Origin: an uncultured Oscillibacter sp.
GTDB lineage: Bacteria > Bacillota > Clostridia > Oscillospirales > Oscillospiraceae
Length of the DNA: 64,000 nucleotides
Assembly (NCBI RefSeq): GCF_900544955.1
Contig: NZ_UQXD01000004.1
Location: forward strand, 1 to 64,000
Direction of reading: 5' to 3'
The position numbers were made by a program, and so were the translations under genes. The notes under the pieces are model-generated. The model did no database searches. It was given only the letters and a program-made list of their open reading frames with translations, and was not told the origin of the DNA. Below, piece after piece: positions 43,039 through 51,617 of this stretch; within the stretch, counting starts at the first letter, position 1, and each line of letters begins with the position of its first letter.

Positions 43039-43638
43039 ATGAAACTCGTAATTGCACGCGCCGCCGGACTGTTGGCGCTGATGCTCCTGGTGTGCGGGCT
43101 GCTGTATACCCTGTTGATCACAGGGGTCGGACAGCTTTTGTTCCCCCGCCAGGCCAACGGCAGCGTCATAGAGATGGACGGCAAGACCTATGGCTCCGAA
43201 CTGCTGGCCCAACAGTTCACCCAGCCTGCGCATCTCTGGGGCCGCCCCATGAATCTGGACGTGAGTTCTTTCACCGACGGGGAGGGCAATCCCGTCCTGT
43301 ACGCCTGGGCCAGCAACAAGACCCCCGCCGGCGAGGAGCTGGACGCGCTGATCCAGGAGCGAGTGGCCGCGCTGCTGGCCGCCGATCCCACCATGGAGGG
43401 GACGCCGATCCCCGTGGACCTCGTGACCGTTTCCGGTTCCGGCCTGGACCCCCAGATCAGCCCCGCCGCCGCCGAGTATCAGGTCCACCGCATCGCCCAG
43501 GCCAGGGGCATCTCCGAGGACGAGGTGCGTTCTGCCATCGAGGCCAATACCACCGGCCGGACGCTGGGCGTCTTTGGCGAGCCCGGGGTCAACGTCCTGA
43601 AGGTCAACCTGACGCTGGACGGAATATTGGAGGGATGA
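43039..43638 (+). CDS. kdpC: KdpC subunit
   Basis: 199 residues. One N-terminal transmembrane helix (GLLALMLLVCGLLYTLLITG) and a periplasmic-type domain. Family motifs include QANGSVI near 38, SGSGLDPQISPAAAEYQVHR near 133, and RTLGVFGEPGVNVLKVNL near 175. It stabilises the KdpB catalytic cycle and ATP binding. Its stop overlaps or abuts the start of the next gene. Confidence 0.95.
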   Translation: MKLVIARAAGLLALMLLVCGLLYTLLITGVGQLLFPRQANGSVIEMDGKTYGSELLAQQFTQPAHLWGRPMNLDVSSFTDGEGNPVLYAWASNKTPAGEELDALIQERVAALLAADPTMEGTPIPVDLVTVSGSGLDPQISPAAAEYQVHRIAQARGISEDEVRSAIEANTTGRTLGVFGEPGVNVLKVNLTLDGILEG

Positions 43639-43640
43639 GC

Positions 43641-44525
43641 ATGCTCTATCCCCTGCGGGTCGTCTCGGAGGGCCGGACCCCGCTCCCGCCCCTGCTGGGC
43701 TCGGACACCCCGGCCGCCCGCTTTTTGGAGCTGGCCTGCGTCCTCAGCCGGCTGTTCGGCGTATCGCCCACCGTGCTGCGGCTCCCCGGCAGCCGGACGC
43801 TGACCCTGCTCTACCGAAACGCCGTCTATCTTACGCGGGATGTGGTGGAGTGTACGGCCCCCTATGCCGCGGCGCTCAGCGGTGCCGTCTGGCCTCTGTG
43901 GTTTTATGGGACCACGGAGGCCAGGGAGACGGCGGAGTGGACGATCTCCGCCCCCGACGCAGGGACGGCGGCCGTGCGCCTGCGCTCCGTCTCTGGAGCA
44001 CCCTTTGACCATCTGGAGGGGCTGGGCCTTCGGGTAGACCTGCCTGATCGCAACTGCGCCGACGCGCTTGAAGCGTTCTGCGAAACGGCTCCCTTTCTCC
44101 CGCCTTGTGCCGTTCTCCCGCCGGGGTGCGTCCCCCTGTTAACGGCCAGTCCGCTGCTGGCGCACGTCCGGGACAGCCGTTTCTCTTATCTGGCCTGGGA
44201 ACCTCTCCCGGCCCGGGAGCTCCTGTCGGCCCTCACCGCGGACCATAAGGCGGCGCTGTGGAGGGAGTTCCTGGACGACGGGCTCCAGCCCCCGGAATTC
44301 GACTGGCTGTGGGAGCTCTACTACACGGGGGAGCCGCTGCTCCTGCTGGAGTGGGAGCTGGCGCTGCGCATGGTGCTGGAGGAGCTGGGATTCCAGGTAG
44401 AGCGCTCAGAGCGGTCTTTCCACATCCTGGACCGGGCGGGTCGGGGGCGGCGCTTTGATTTCGCCCGGGGCGGCCCTGCGGAAAAGGTATTTTTGAAGCT
44501 GCTGTTTCCGCTGGATGCAAAATAG
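43641..44525 (+). CDS. Hypothetical protein at end of the kdp operon
   Basis: 294 residues from ATG 43641 (GGAGGG at 6 nt; an in-frame ATG at 43635 overlaps kdpC). It is soluble, rich in Leu/Pro/Arg and lacks signal or membrane segments: LLGSDTPAARFLELACVLSR near 20, TLTLLYRNAVYLTRDVVE near 55, and FDWLWELYYTGEPLLLLEWE near 218. I do not recognise the family. It is the last gene before a strong terminator, so it is probably expressed with KdpFABC. Confidence 0.7.
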   Translation: MLYPLRVVSEGRTPLPPLLGSDTPAARFLELACVLSRLFGVSPTVLRLPGSRTLTLLYRNAVYLTRDVVECTAPYAAALSGAVWPLWFYGTTEARETAEWTISAPDAGTAAVRLRSVSGAPFDHLEGLGLRVDLPDRNCADALEAFCETAPFLPPCAVLPPGCVPLLTASPLLAHVRDSRFSYLAWEPLPARELLSALTADHKAALWREFLDDGLQPPEFDWLWELYYTGEPLLLLEWELALRMVLEELGFQVERSERSFHILDRAGRGRRFDFARGGPAEKVFLKLLFPLDAK

Positions 44526-44560
44526 AGAAAGGGGCCTTCCTTTGCGGAAGGCCCCTTTCT
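44526..44560. terminator. Terminator at end of kdp operon (bidirectional)
   Basis: AGAAAGGGGCCTTCC / GGAAGGCCCCTTTCT, 15-bp perfect arms and a TTTGC loop. It separates the convergent kdp and trk units. Confidence 0.88.
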
Positions 44561-44578
44561 GGGGAATTATGAAACGAA

Positions 44579-45226
44579 TCAAAAGCGCAGAAATTTCTGC
44601 ACGTCCCGGTCGTTGCCCAGAATAAAGATACTCTCCTCCGGACGGAAGCAGTGGCCCGCTCCGGGCAGCGGGTCCAGCCTGCCATCCCGCTTGGTGGCGA
44701 GGATGTTGATGTGGTACTTCTGCCGTACCGCCAGCTCCATCACCGTCTTGCCTACCCACGCCGAAGGGACCTCGGTCTCAAATATGGAGTAGCCCGGGGT
44801 CAGCTCCACATAGTCGAAAATATGGTCGCTGCTGTACCGCACCGCCGCCCAGTCAGCCATCTGTTTTTCCGGGTAGATGATCTCGTCTGCCCCGTTGCGA
44901 AGCAGGAATTTAGCGTGAACGTCCCTTGTGGCCCTGGAGAGGACGAAGGGCGCGCCCGCCTCCTTCAGCAGAGCGGTGGTCTCTAAAGAACTCTGAAAGT
45001 TATCCCCGATGGCCACCACGCACAGATCGAAGTTGCGCACGCCCAGGGAAGCGATAAACTGCGGATCCGTGCCGTCCCCGATCTGCGCGTTGGTCACGAA
45101 GGCCAGCGCGTCGTTGACACGCCTTTCATCCTTATCCACCGCCAGCACCTCGTGGTGCAGGTCGCGGAGCCGCTGGGCCATATGCCGTCCGAAGCGGCCC
45201 AATCCGATGAGCAATACCGATTTCAT
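44579..45226 (-). CDS. trkA: TrkA/KtrA-type potassium channel regulatory subunit
   Basis: 215 residues from ATG 45226. RCK_N Rossmann domain: SVLLIGLGRFGRHMAQRL near 3-20, GDGTDPQFIASLG near 54, VVAIGDNFQSS near 72; then an RCK_C domain in the last 80 residues (LELAVRQKYHINILATKR). It binds NAD/ATP and gates the TrkH/KtrB channel. AAAGGA lies 8 nt ahead. It lies 16 nt downstream of trkH, in the same leftward unit. Confidence 0.92.
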   Translation of the reverse strand: MKSVLLIGLGRFGRHMAQRLRDLHHEVLAVDKDERRVNDALAFVTNAQIGDGTDPQFIASLGVRNFDLCVVAIGDNFQSSLETTALLKEAGAPFVLSRATRDVHAKFLLRNGADEIIYPEKQMADWAAVRYSSDHIFDYVELTPGYSIFETEVPSAWVGKTVMELAVRQKYHINILATKRDGRLDPLPGAGHCFRPEESIFILGNDRDVQKFLRF

Positions 45227-45242
45227 ACAACAATTCCTTTCC

Positions 45243-46589
45243 TCAGCCCACTGTGACCCGCTCCTGTGGGAACTGAAACCCTTTCGGCACTTCACTTGCC
45301 GTCACGGCATAGATCAGGGTCAGGCCGCCTACCCGGCCGAAATACATCAACCCGATCAGGATCAGCCGGGACATGTGCGACAGCTCCGCCGTGATCCCCA
45401 GGGACAGGCCCACGGTGCCGATGGCGGAGGCACACTCAAACAGGGCGGACAAAATTGGGACGCCGTCGATACAGGATATGAAAAATCCACCCGCCAAAAA
45501 CAGCAGCAGATAGAGCATAAAGATGGCGCAGGCGTTGCGCAGCGCCTCGTCCGGCACTCGTCTTCCGAAGCACTGGGGGCAGTCCCGCCGATGAAAGATC
45601 GCCCGGACCCCAAGGAGCAGGACCGCCAGGGAGGTGGTTTTGAAGCCGCCCGCCGTGGAGCCGGGAGAACCGCCGACGAGCATGAGCAGGATGGTGAGAA
45701 GCTGGCCGGGCTGGCTCAGCGCGGTCAGGTCCACGGTGTTGAACCCGGCGGTGCGGGGGGTCACGGACTGGAACCAGGCCGCCTGGACCCGCTCCCCCAT
45801 AGACAGGCCCCGCCATTGGGGCAGGCGGAATTCGTATAGGAGGAAAAAGAGAAAACCCGCCGCCAGCAGTGCCGCCGTGGTACCCAGGATCAGCTTGGTC
45901 TGCAGGCGGTACCGCTTCCAATGGAACTTGTGCTCCGCCACATCGTGCCAGGTCAAAAACCCGATGCCGCCCATCAGGATCAACAGGGTAACAGCCCCGT
46001 TTACCAGCGGGTCACCCGTGTACTGCGTCAGCGAGGAAAAGGGCCGGCTTGTGCCCATTAGGTCAAAGCCCGCGTTACAGAAGGCGGAAACGGCGTGGAA
46101 CACCGCGTACCACAGTCCCCTTCCCAAACCAAATTGGGGACAGAACCGAAAGGCCAGCAGCAATGCCCCGGCGGCCTCAATGCAAAGGGCCGTGCGCAGG
46201 ATAAATCTGGTTTGGCGTACGATTCCGCCCACCTGCGGGGCCGCAATGGATTCCTGCATGATCCAGCGCTGCTTCAGCCCGATCTTCTGCCCGGTAAAGG
46301 TGGCGACAGCCACCGCCATAGTGACAACGCCCATGCCGCCGACCTGAATGAGCAGCAGAATGACCGTCTGGCCGAAGGGGGTCCAGTAAAGTGCCGTGTC
46401 GTGGATCACCAACCCGGTAACGCAGGTGGCGGAAGTCGCGGTGAACAGCGCGTCCCCCAAAGACGCGCCCCCCGGCGCAACGGTGGCGAAGGGCAGCATA
46501 AGAAGGGCGGTTCCTGTGAGAATCAGAAAGAAAAAGCCGAGGAGGATGATCTGCGCCGGTTTAATTTGCTCCCGCTTCCAAAATGGCAT
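45243..46589 (-). CDS. trkH: TrkH/KtrB-family potassium channel/transporter
   Basis: 448 residues. Four pore loops with the glycine-based K+ filter: ATSATCVTGLVIHD near 50-63, VSAFCNAGFD near 172, VTPRTAGFNTVDL near 278, and ASAIGTVGLSLG near 395. Eight or more membrane helices. It takes up K+ (Na+- or membrane-potential driven) with its partner TrkA. The promoter carries the TTAA array shared with the small gene at 38.4 kb, suggesting common KdpE control. Confidence 0.93.
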   Translation of the reverse strand: MPFWKREQIKPAQIILLGFFFLILTGTALLMLPFATVAPGGASLGDALFTATSATCVTGLVIHDTALYWTPFGQTVILLLIQVGGMGVVTMAVAVATFTGQKIGLKQRWIMQESIAAPQVGGIVRQTRFILRTALCIEAAGALLLAFRFCPQFGLGRGLWYAVFHAVSAFCNAGFDLMGTSRPFSSLTQYTGDPLVNGAVTLLILMGGIGFLTWHDVAEHKFHWKRYRLQTKLILGTTAALLAAGFLFFLLYEFRLPQWRGLSMGERVQAAWFQSVTPRTAGFNTVDLTALSQPGQLLTILLMLVGGSPGSTAGGFKTTSLAVLLLGVRAIFHRRDCPQCFGRRVPDEALRNACAIFMLYLLLFLAGGFFISCIDGVPILSALFECASAIGTVGLSLGITAELSHMSRLILIGLMYFGRVGGLTLIYAVTASEVPKGFQFPQERVTVG

Positions 46590-46651
46590 GGCAATCCTCC
46601 ACCGTTTTCTTCACCGTTGTACCCCGACTCGCATGGAATGACGTTTGATTC

Positions 46652-46715
46652 ATTGTATCACGGAAAGAATGAGCATTCCGTTAAGACAAATCCCCGTATA
46701 TTAACGCCGCATTAA
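46652..46715 (-). promoter_or_regulatory. Leftward trkHA promoter with TTAA operator array (set B)
   Basis: TTAA motifs at 46681, 46701 and 46712 on the plus strand (steps 20 and 11), 23 nt from the leftward -10 TACAAT (46657-46652). This matches set A at 38473-38538 exactly in spacing. The gap also holds TATAAT at 46728-46733 and TATACT at 46782-46787, likely serving rightward kdpD. Confidence 0.6.
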
Positions 46716-46819
46716 GACGCCTATTTATATAATTTTAATACGGCGGAGGAAATTCCAATGCCTTTCTCAGCGGTCTTGTGCTATACTTTGGACGATATAG
46801 CAGAAAGGGAGGTGGTCCC

Positions 46820-49513
46820 GTGAATGATTTTCGCCCGGATCCCGACGCCCTGTTAGACAATATGGCGCGGGCAAGTTCTAAGCCATCCGACGGCAGGCTG
46901 AAAATATTTTTTGGATACGCCGCCGGCGTGGGCAAGACCTACGCCATGCTGGAGGCCGCCCACCGGGCCAAGGCCGCCGGACTGGACGTGGTGGCCGGAT
47001 ACATCGAACCGCATACCCGGCCGGAGACCATGGCGCTGCTGGACGGGCTGGAGGTCCTCCCGCCCCGGAAGATTCCCTATAAGGGGATGGAGCTGCGGGA
47101 ATTTGATTTGGACGCCGCCCTTGCCCGCCGCCCCCAGCTTTTGCTGGTGGACGAGCTGGCCCACACCAACGCCGAGGGCTGCCGCCACCTCAAGCGGTAT
47201 CAGGATGTGCAGGAGCTGCTGCGCTCCGGTATCGACGTTTATACGACGGTCAATGTCCAGCATCTGGAGAGCCTGAACGATGTGGTGGCCTCCATCACCG
47301 GTGTGGTCGTCAGCGAGCGGATCCCCGACTCCGTGTTTGACTCCGCCGCCCAGGTGGAGGTGGTGGACCTGGAGCCCGCCGATCTGCTGGAGCGGCTTCA
47401 GGCGGGGAAAATCTACCGCCAGCGTCAGGCTGCCCAGGCTATGGGCCACTTCTTTACGGAAAAAAACCTGGCCGCCCTGCGTGAGATCGCCCTGCGCAGA
47501 ACGGCGGACCGGCTGGAGCGGGTACCGGGGGATTCGGATGTATCCAGACCCAGGGCGGGGGAGCACATCCTGATCTGCCTCTCCGGCGCCCCCTCCAACG
47601 CCAAGGTCATCCGTACCGCGGCCCGGATGGCGGAGGCCTTCCACGGGGCCTTTACCGCCCTGTTTGTGGAAACGCCGGACTTTCAGAACCAGAGTGAACC
47701 GGAACGGCGGCAGCTGCGGGCCAATCTGCGCCTGGCGGAGGAGCTGGGCGCCCGGATCACTACGGTATACGGGGACGACCCGGTGGTGCAGATCGCGGAG
47801 TACGCCCGGGTGGGAGGCATCACAAAGATCGTGCTGGGCCGCAGCCCGGTGAAACGCGGTCTGCTGCGCCAGTCCAACACGCTCATGGACCGTCTCAATG
47901 AATTGGCCCCCGGACTGGACATCTACATCATCCCCGACGGCGCTGTTTCCTCACCGGGCGGGAGAGGCCGCTCCATAAAGCGGATCCAGGAGCGTTTTAC
48001 ATTGGCGGACACCATGAAGACACTGGGCATCCTGGCCCTCTGCACCGCCGTGGGCTACGGGTTTAGGGAGCTGGGCTTCAATGCCGCCAACATGATCATG
48101 GTCTATATCCTGGGGGTGCTGGGAGTCGCTATGGTGACCACAGGGCGCGCATACAGCCTGATGGCCTCCCTGCTCTCCGTGCTGGTATTTAATTTCTTCT
48201 TTACCTACCCCTATTTCACTCTGATGAGCGATCCCAGCTATCTCGCAACCTTCGCCGTCATGTTCGTGGTGGCCCTGCTGGGCAGCTCCCTGACCACCCG
48301 CATCAAGCGGCAGGCGGTCCAGAGCGCCGGTAAGGCCTACCGGACCGAGGTGCTGCTGGAGACCAGCCGGCAGCTGCAAAAGGCGGAGGACGCCGAGGCC
48401 ATCCTGACCGTGACCGCCACCCAGCTTGGCAAGCTGCTGGAGCGTGGGCTTTTGCTCTATCCTGTGGGTGAGGACGGCGCCCTCCGGGAGGTGAAGCAAT
48501 ACCCCTATGGGGAGGCGGAGGACCTTGCGGCTTGCGCTGGGCCGCCGGAGCGGGCGGTAGCCGAGTGGGTGCTCAAGAACAACAAACACGCCGGCGCCAC
48601 CACGAACACCCTGCCCAGCGCCAAATGCCTTTATATGGCGGTCCGGGGCTCGGAACGGGTGCTGGCCGTGGCCGGAGTCCCCATTCCAAAGGAGCATGGG
48701 CTGGAGGCCTTTGAAAAGAATCTGATGGTGGCCATCCTGGACGAGTGCGGCCTGGCGTTGGAGAAGGATGCCATGGTCCGGTCCAAGCAGCAGATGGAGG
48801 AGTCCGCCCGCCAGGAGGCCCTACGAGCCAACCTGCTCCGGGCCATCTCCCACGACCTGCGCACCCCCCTGACCAGCATTTCGGGGAACGCCGGCATTCT
48901 CATGGAAAACAGCGAGGTGTTGGACCGAGAGAAGCGTCTTCGTCTTTATACATCCATCTATGACGACTCCATGTGGCTCATCAATCTGGTGGAGAACCTG
49001 CTGTCCATCACCCGGATGGAGAATGGAACCATGAAGCTGAACATTCAGCCGGAGCTGCTGGACGATGTGTTTCAGGAGGCCCTGTCTCATTTGGACCGCA
49101 ACGCGCCCAAGCACCATATCGCCGCAGAGCTGGCCGACGACCTGCTGATGGCTGATATGGACGCCCGGCTCATTGTCCAGGTGGTCATCAATATGGTCAA
49201 CAACGCCATCAAATACACTCCGGATGGTTCCCACATCACGTTGTCCGCCAAGCCTTTTGGTGGGCAGGTGCTGGTGAAGATCTCGGACGACGGCCCGGGC
49301 ATTCCAGACGCGGCCAAGGGCAAGCTTTTTGATATGTTCTACACGGCGGACAACACCCGAGGGGACGGGCGCCGGGGTCTGGGCCTGGGACTGTCCCTTT
49401 GTAAGTCCATCGTGACCGCTCATGGAGGTGTCATCGCCGTGACCGACAACGAACCCCATGGGGCTTGTTTCTGCTTTACATTACGCGCTTCGGAGGTGAA
49501 TACCCATGAATAA
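46820..49513 (+). CDS. kdpD: KdpD sensor histidine kinase
   Basis: 897 residues from GTG 46820 (AAAGGGAGGTGG upstream). Walker-A GYAAGVGKT at about 32-40 in the KdpD domain, a USP-like domain near 250-370 (ILICLSGAPSNAKVI; GGITKIVLGRSP), four membrane helices around 400-500 (LGILALCTAVGYGF to FAVMFVVALLGSS), a GAF region near 530-650, then HisKA with RAISHDLRTPLTSIS near 675 and the ATPase domain. It senses K+ limitation or ionic strength and phosphorylates KdpE. It overlaps kdpE by 8 nt. Confidence 0.95.
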   Translation: MNDFRPDPDALLDNMARASSKPSDGRLKIFFGYAAGVGKTYAMLEAAHRAKAAGLDVVAGYIEPHTRPETMALLDGLEVLPPRKIPYKGMELREFDLDAALARRPQLLLVDELAHTNAEGCRHLKRYQDVQELLRSGIDVYTTVNVQHLESLNDVVASITGVVVSERIPDSVFDSAAQVEVVDLEPADLLERLQAGKIYRQRQAAQAMGHFFTEKNLAALREIALRRTADRLERVPGDSDVSRPRAGEHILICLSGAPSNAKVIRTAARMAEAFHGAFTALFVETPDFQNQSEPERRQLRANLRLAEELGARITTVYGDDPVVQIAEYARVGGITKIVLGRSPVKRGLLRQSNTLMDRLNELAPGLDIYIIPDGAVSSPGGRGRSIKRIQERFTLADTMKTLGILALCTAVGYGFRELGFNAANMIMVYILGVLGVAMVTTGRAYSLMASLLSVLVFNFFFTYPYFTLMSDPSYLATFAVMFVVALLGSSLTTRIKRQAVQSAGKAYRTEVLLETSRQLQKAEDAEAILTVTATQLGKLLERGLLLYPVGEDGALREVKQYPYGEAEDLAACAGPPERAVAEWVLKNNKHAGATTNTLPSAKCLYMAVRGSERVLAVAGVPIPKEHGLEAFEKNLMVAILDECGLALEKDAMVRSKQQMEESARQEALRANLLRAISHDLRTPLTSISGNAGILMENSEVLDREKRLRLYTSIYDDSMWLINLVENLLSITRMENGTMKLNIQPELLDDVFQEALSHLDRNAPKHHIAAELADDLLMADMDARLIVQVVINMVNNAIKYTPDGSHITLSAKPFGGQVLVKISDDGPGIPDAAKGKLFDMFYTADNTRGDGRRGLGLGLSLCKSIVTAHGGVIAVTDNEPHGACFCFTLRASEVNTHE

Positions 49514-50222
49514 ACCACAGATTTTAGTGGTGGAGGATGACGCGGCGGTGGGAAACCTGATCGCCACCACCCTGGAGACACAGAACTACCAGTATCACCG
49601 GGCCAAGACCGGTGCCGGTGCCGTTCTGGACGCCCTGTCCTACCGCCCGGACGTGATGCTGCTGGATTTAGGACTGCCCGATATGGACGGGGTGGATATC
49701 ATCAAAAAGATCCGCTCCTGGAGCAATATGCCCATCATCGTGGTCTCCGCCCGCAGTGAGGACAGCGATAAGGTGGCCGCCCTGGATGCGGGGGCGGACG
49801 ACTATCTCACCAAGCCCTTCTCGGTGGACGAGCTGCTGGCCCGCCTGCGGGTGGCCCTGCGCCGAGTCCGGTACGACGGCGAAAAGACCAGCCAGGAAGC
49901 CAGCGTTTACGAAAACGGCGGGCTGAGGATCGACTACGCCGCAGGCTGCGCCTACCGGGACGGGATGGAGATCCATCTGACCCCCATCGAGTATAAGCTG
50001 CTGTGCCTGCTGGCAAAAAACACGGGGAAGGTGCTGACCCATAACTACATCCTCAACGAGGTGTGGGGGAGCCCCGCTGCCTCGGACACGCCGTCTCTCC
50101 GGGTGTTCATGGCGACCCTGCGCAAAAAGCTGGAGGCCGACCCCAGCCACCCTCAATTCATTCAGACCCACATCGGCGTGGGCTATCGGATGCTGCGGCA
50201 GAGCAGGGAGAGCGAGGTGTAA
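49506..50222 (+). CDS. kdpE: KdpE response regulator
   Basis: 238 residues of the OmpR/PhoB class. Receiver domain with acidic pair E9/D10 in ILVVEDDAA and phospho-acceptor in MLLDLGLPDMDG near D52, KPF near K102; C-terminal winged helix (HLTPIEYKLLCLLAKNTGKV near 155). It activates the kdp pump genes and probably the TTAA arrays near 38.5 and 46.7 kb. No T-rich terminator follows; a short TTGCCTGACAGGCAA hairpin lies at 50275-50289. Confidence 0.95.
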   Translation: MNKPQILVVEDDAAVGNLIATTLETQNYQYHRAKTGAGAVLDALSYRPDVMLLDLGLPDMDGVDIIKKIRSWSNMPIIVVSARSEDSDKVAALDAGADDYLTKPFSVDELLARLRVALRRVRYDGEKTSQEASVYENGGLRIDYAAGCAYRDGMEIHLTPIEYKLLCLLAKNTGKVLTHNYILNEVWGSPAASDTPSLRVFMATLRKKLEADPSHPQFIQTHIGVGYRMLRQSRESEV

Positions 50223-50429
50223 GGAGTACCGGCGAGAGGCAAAAGCAAAATAAACGTACTGGAGAACCTATTCCTTGCCTGACAGGCAACGGTATCCCTC
50301 AAGATATGTAGGAATCTAATCGGCTGAACTTTGATTGTCGGTACTACATAACATTAGGCAGTATATCAGTTTACAAATGATTGATAATTGCATCCTTTAC
50401 AAAGCTTTGAATGGGTATATTAATAAATA

Positions 50430-51129
50430 CATAGAGATTTTACCGGCTTGACTTAACAAAACCGGAAGGCGGTGGGCATAGATACCGTGCGGCAATCCTG
50501 GTATGTGCGTCCAGCCACCTATAGCCGCGGGCGCGCCGTTGTGTGGATGTCAGTAGGACAGCATCCCAAAGCCCGAGAGACTTGATCGGTGGTCTGTGCT
50601 GTAATTGGTCAGAGATAAAATGGGACGGCGGAGGCACCCGCCGCACCCAGCGGAGCGAACGCTCCGTGCATGGTATGATTTTGTCCGTTCTTGCTGATGG
50701 GGATGCCCGTTTAACGGGTGGGTCGTGCGGCTCCCCGCCGCCTCTTGCCGGAGGTCGCAGGCAAGCGATCCACCTTGCATCCATCCGCCGGTGTGTGCGT
50801 CTGAGTCGGCGGTCGGGAATGGATGTGGACCGGAATGACTGACGAACCCGTCAAGGGGTGAGGTATGCCCAGATACCGAGAATAGTCAGTTCTAGTGTGT
50901 TGGGCAGATGGGGCAGACATATTTTGCCTGTTCAGGGATGCGGACCCTCTTGAAGCCGCCCTGCCTAAATCGCCTGACACCGGAACCGATGGCCGCCTTT
51001 CAAACCGGCGCCTGTACGGGCCGTTTTTGGCCCAACTCTGGAACACACCGATCGGCGTACTGCATCATGGAGTCGAATACGGACCCATTGGGCCTGAAAA
51101 CAAGTGACGATTTGTTTTCAGGCCTTTTT
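50430..51129 (+). ncRNA. Candidate large structured non-coding RNA (about 700 nt)
   Basis: No credible ORF on either strand over about 700 nt, yet GC-rich with many short complementary stretches: CGGAGCGAACGCTCCG, ACCCGTTTAACGGGT, GGTATGCCCAGATACC near 50862, ACGGGCCGTTTTTGGCCC near 51016. A plausible promoter (TTTACA 50396-50401, TATTAA 50418-50423) lies ahead, and a 13-bp-arm terminator at 51091-51129 closes it. Size and layout resemble OLE, ROOL or GOLLD-type large ornate RNAs, but I cannot assign a class by eye. Confidence 0.45.
51091..51129 (+). terminator. Strong intrinsic terminator ending the candidate RNA
   Basis: GGCCTGAAAACAA / TTGTTTTCAGGCC, 13-bp perfect arms and an 8-nt loop, then TTTTT. 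No gene lies directly upstream, so the transcript it ends must be non-coding or very short. Confidence 0.85.
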
Positions 51130-51617
51130 GCGTCCAGAATCAAGGAGCAATGCCCGGCGCGATGCGCAACGGCTGGGGACCTGTCACCCCACAGCCGCCA
51201 AGGGCGCCCGAAAGGAGCACCGTTATGTCACATGCAACATCCAGTTTTCGTTTCCTCGGGCCGGCCACGACAGCCGGCCAGCCTCACCACCGGCAGGGTG
51301 GGGCTCCCCGTTCACCTCTATGCCCACCGCACTGCCGGAGGTGGGTTCACAGACGCCGGCAGCATTCTGCCCCTTACCCAAGGGCGCGCATCCGCCGCGG
51401 GAGCCTTTCTCCCGCCCGCTTAAAGCGGGTATGCGGTGAGCATACTCAACGGTCCAACAGAGACAGGTTCCCGATTCTGAGCCTGTGGACATAGCGAAAG
51501 CCAGATATACCAGGGTCTGAGGAGGCCGTAAGCTGGGAACTTGTCGCTGCGTCGGACGGAAAACCGCCGGAAATCCTTCGGCGCGCCAATGGGCAAGCTG
51601 CGTCCTTTTTAGAAAGG
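51130..51617. other. Gene-free leader region upstream of the first recombinase
   Basis: About 490 nt without a convincing gene. A plus-strand frame from 51224 lacks family resemblance. Several local hairpins are visible (GGCCGGCCACGACAGCCGGCC near 51257; ACAGGTTC/GAGCCTGT near 51455; GCCGGAAATCCTTCGGC near 51552). It could be a second RNA element, a recombinase 5' leader or an attachment region. Confidence 0.35.

Noticed and set aside
50440..51046. Several 60-115-residue frames in the candidate RNA region
   Set aside because: Frames overlap on both strands, lack ribosome sites and resemble no family; typical of GC-rich non-coding DNA.
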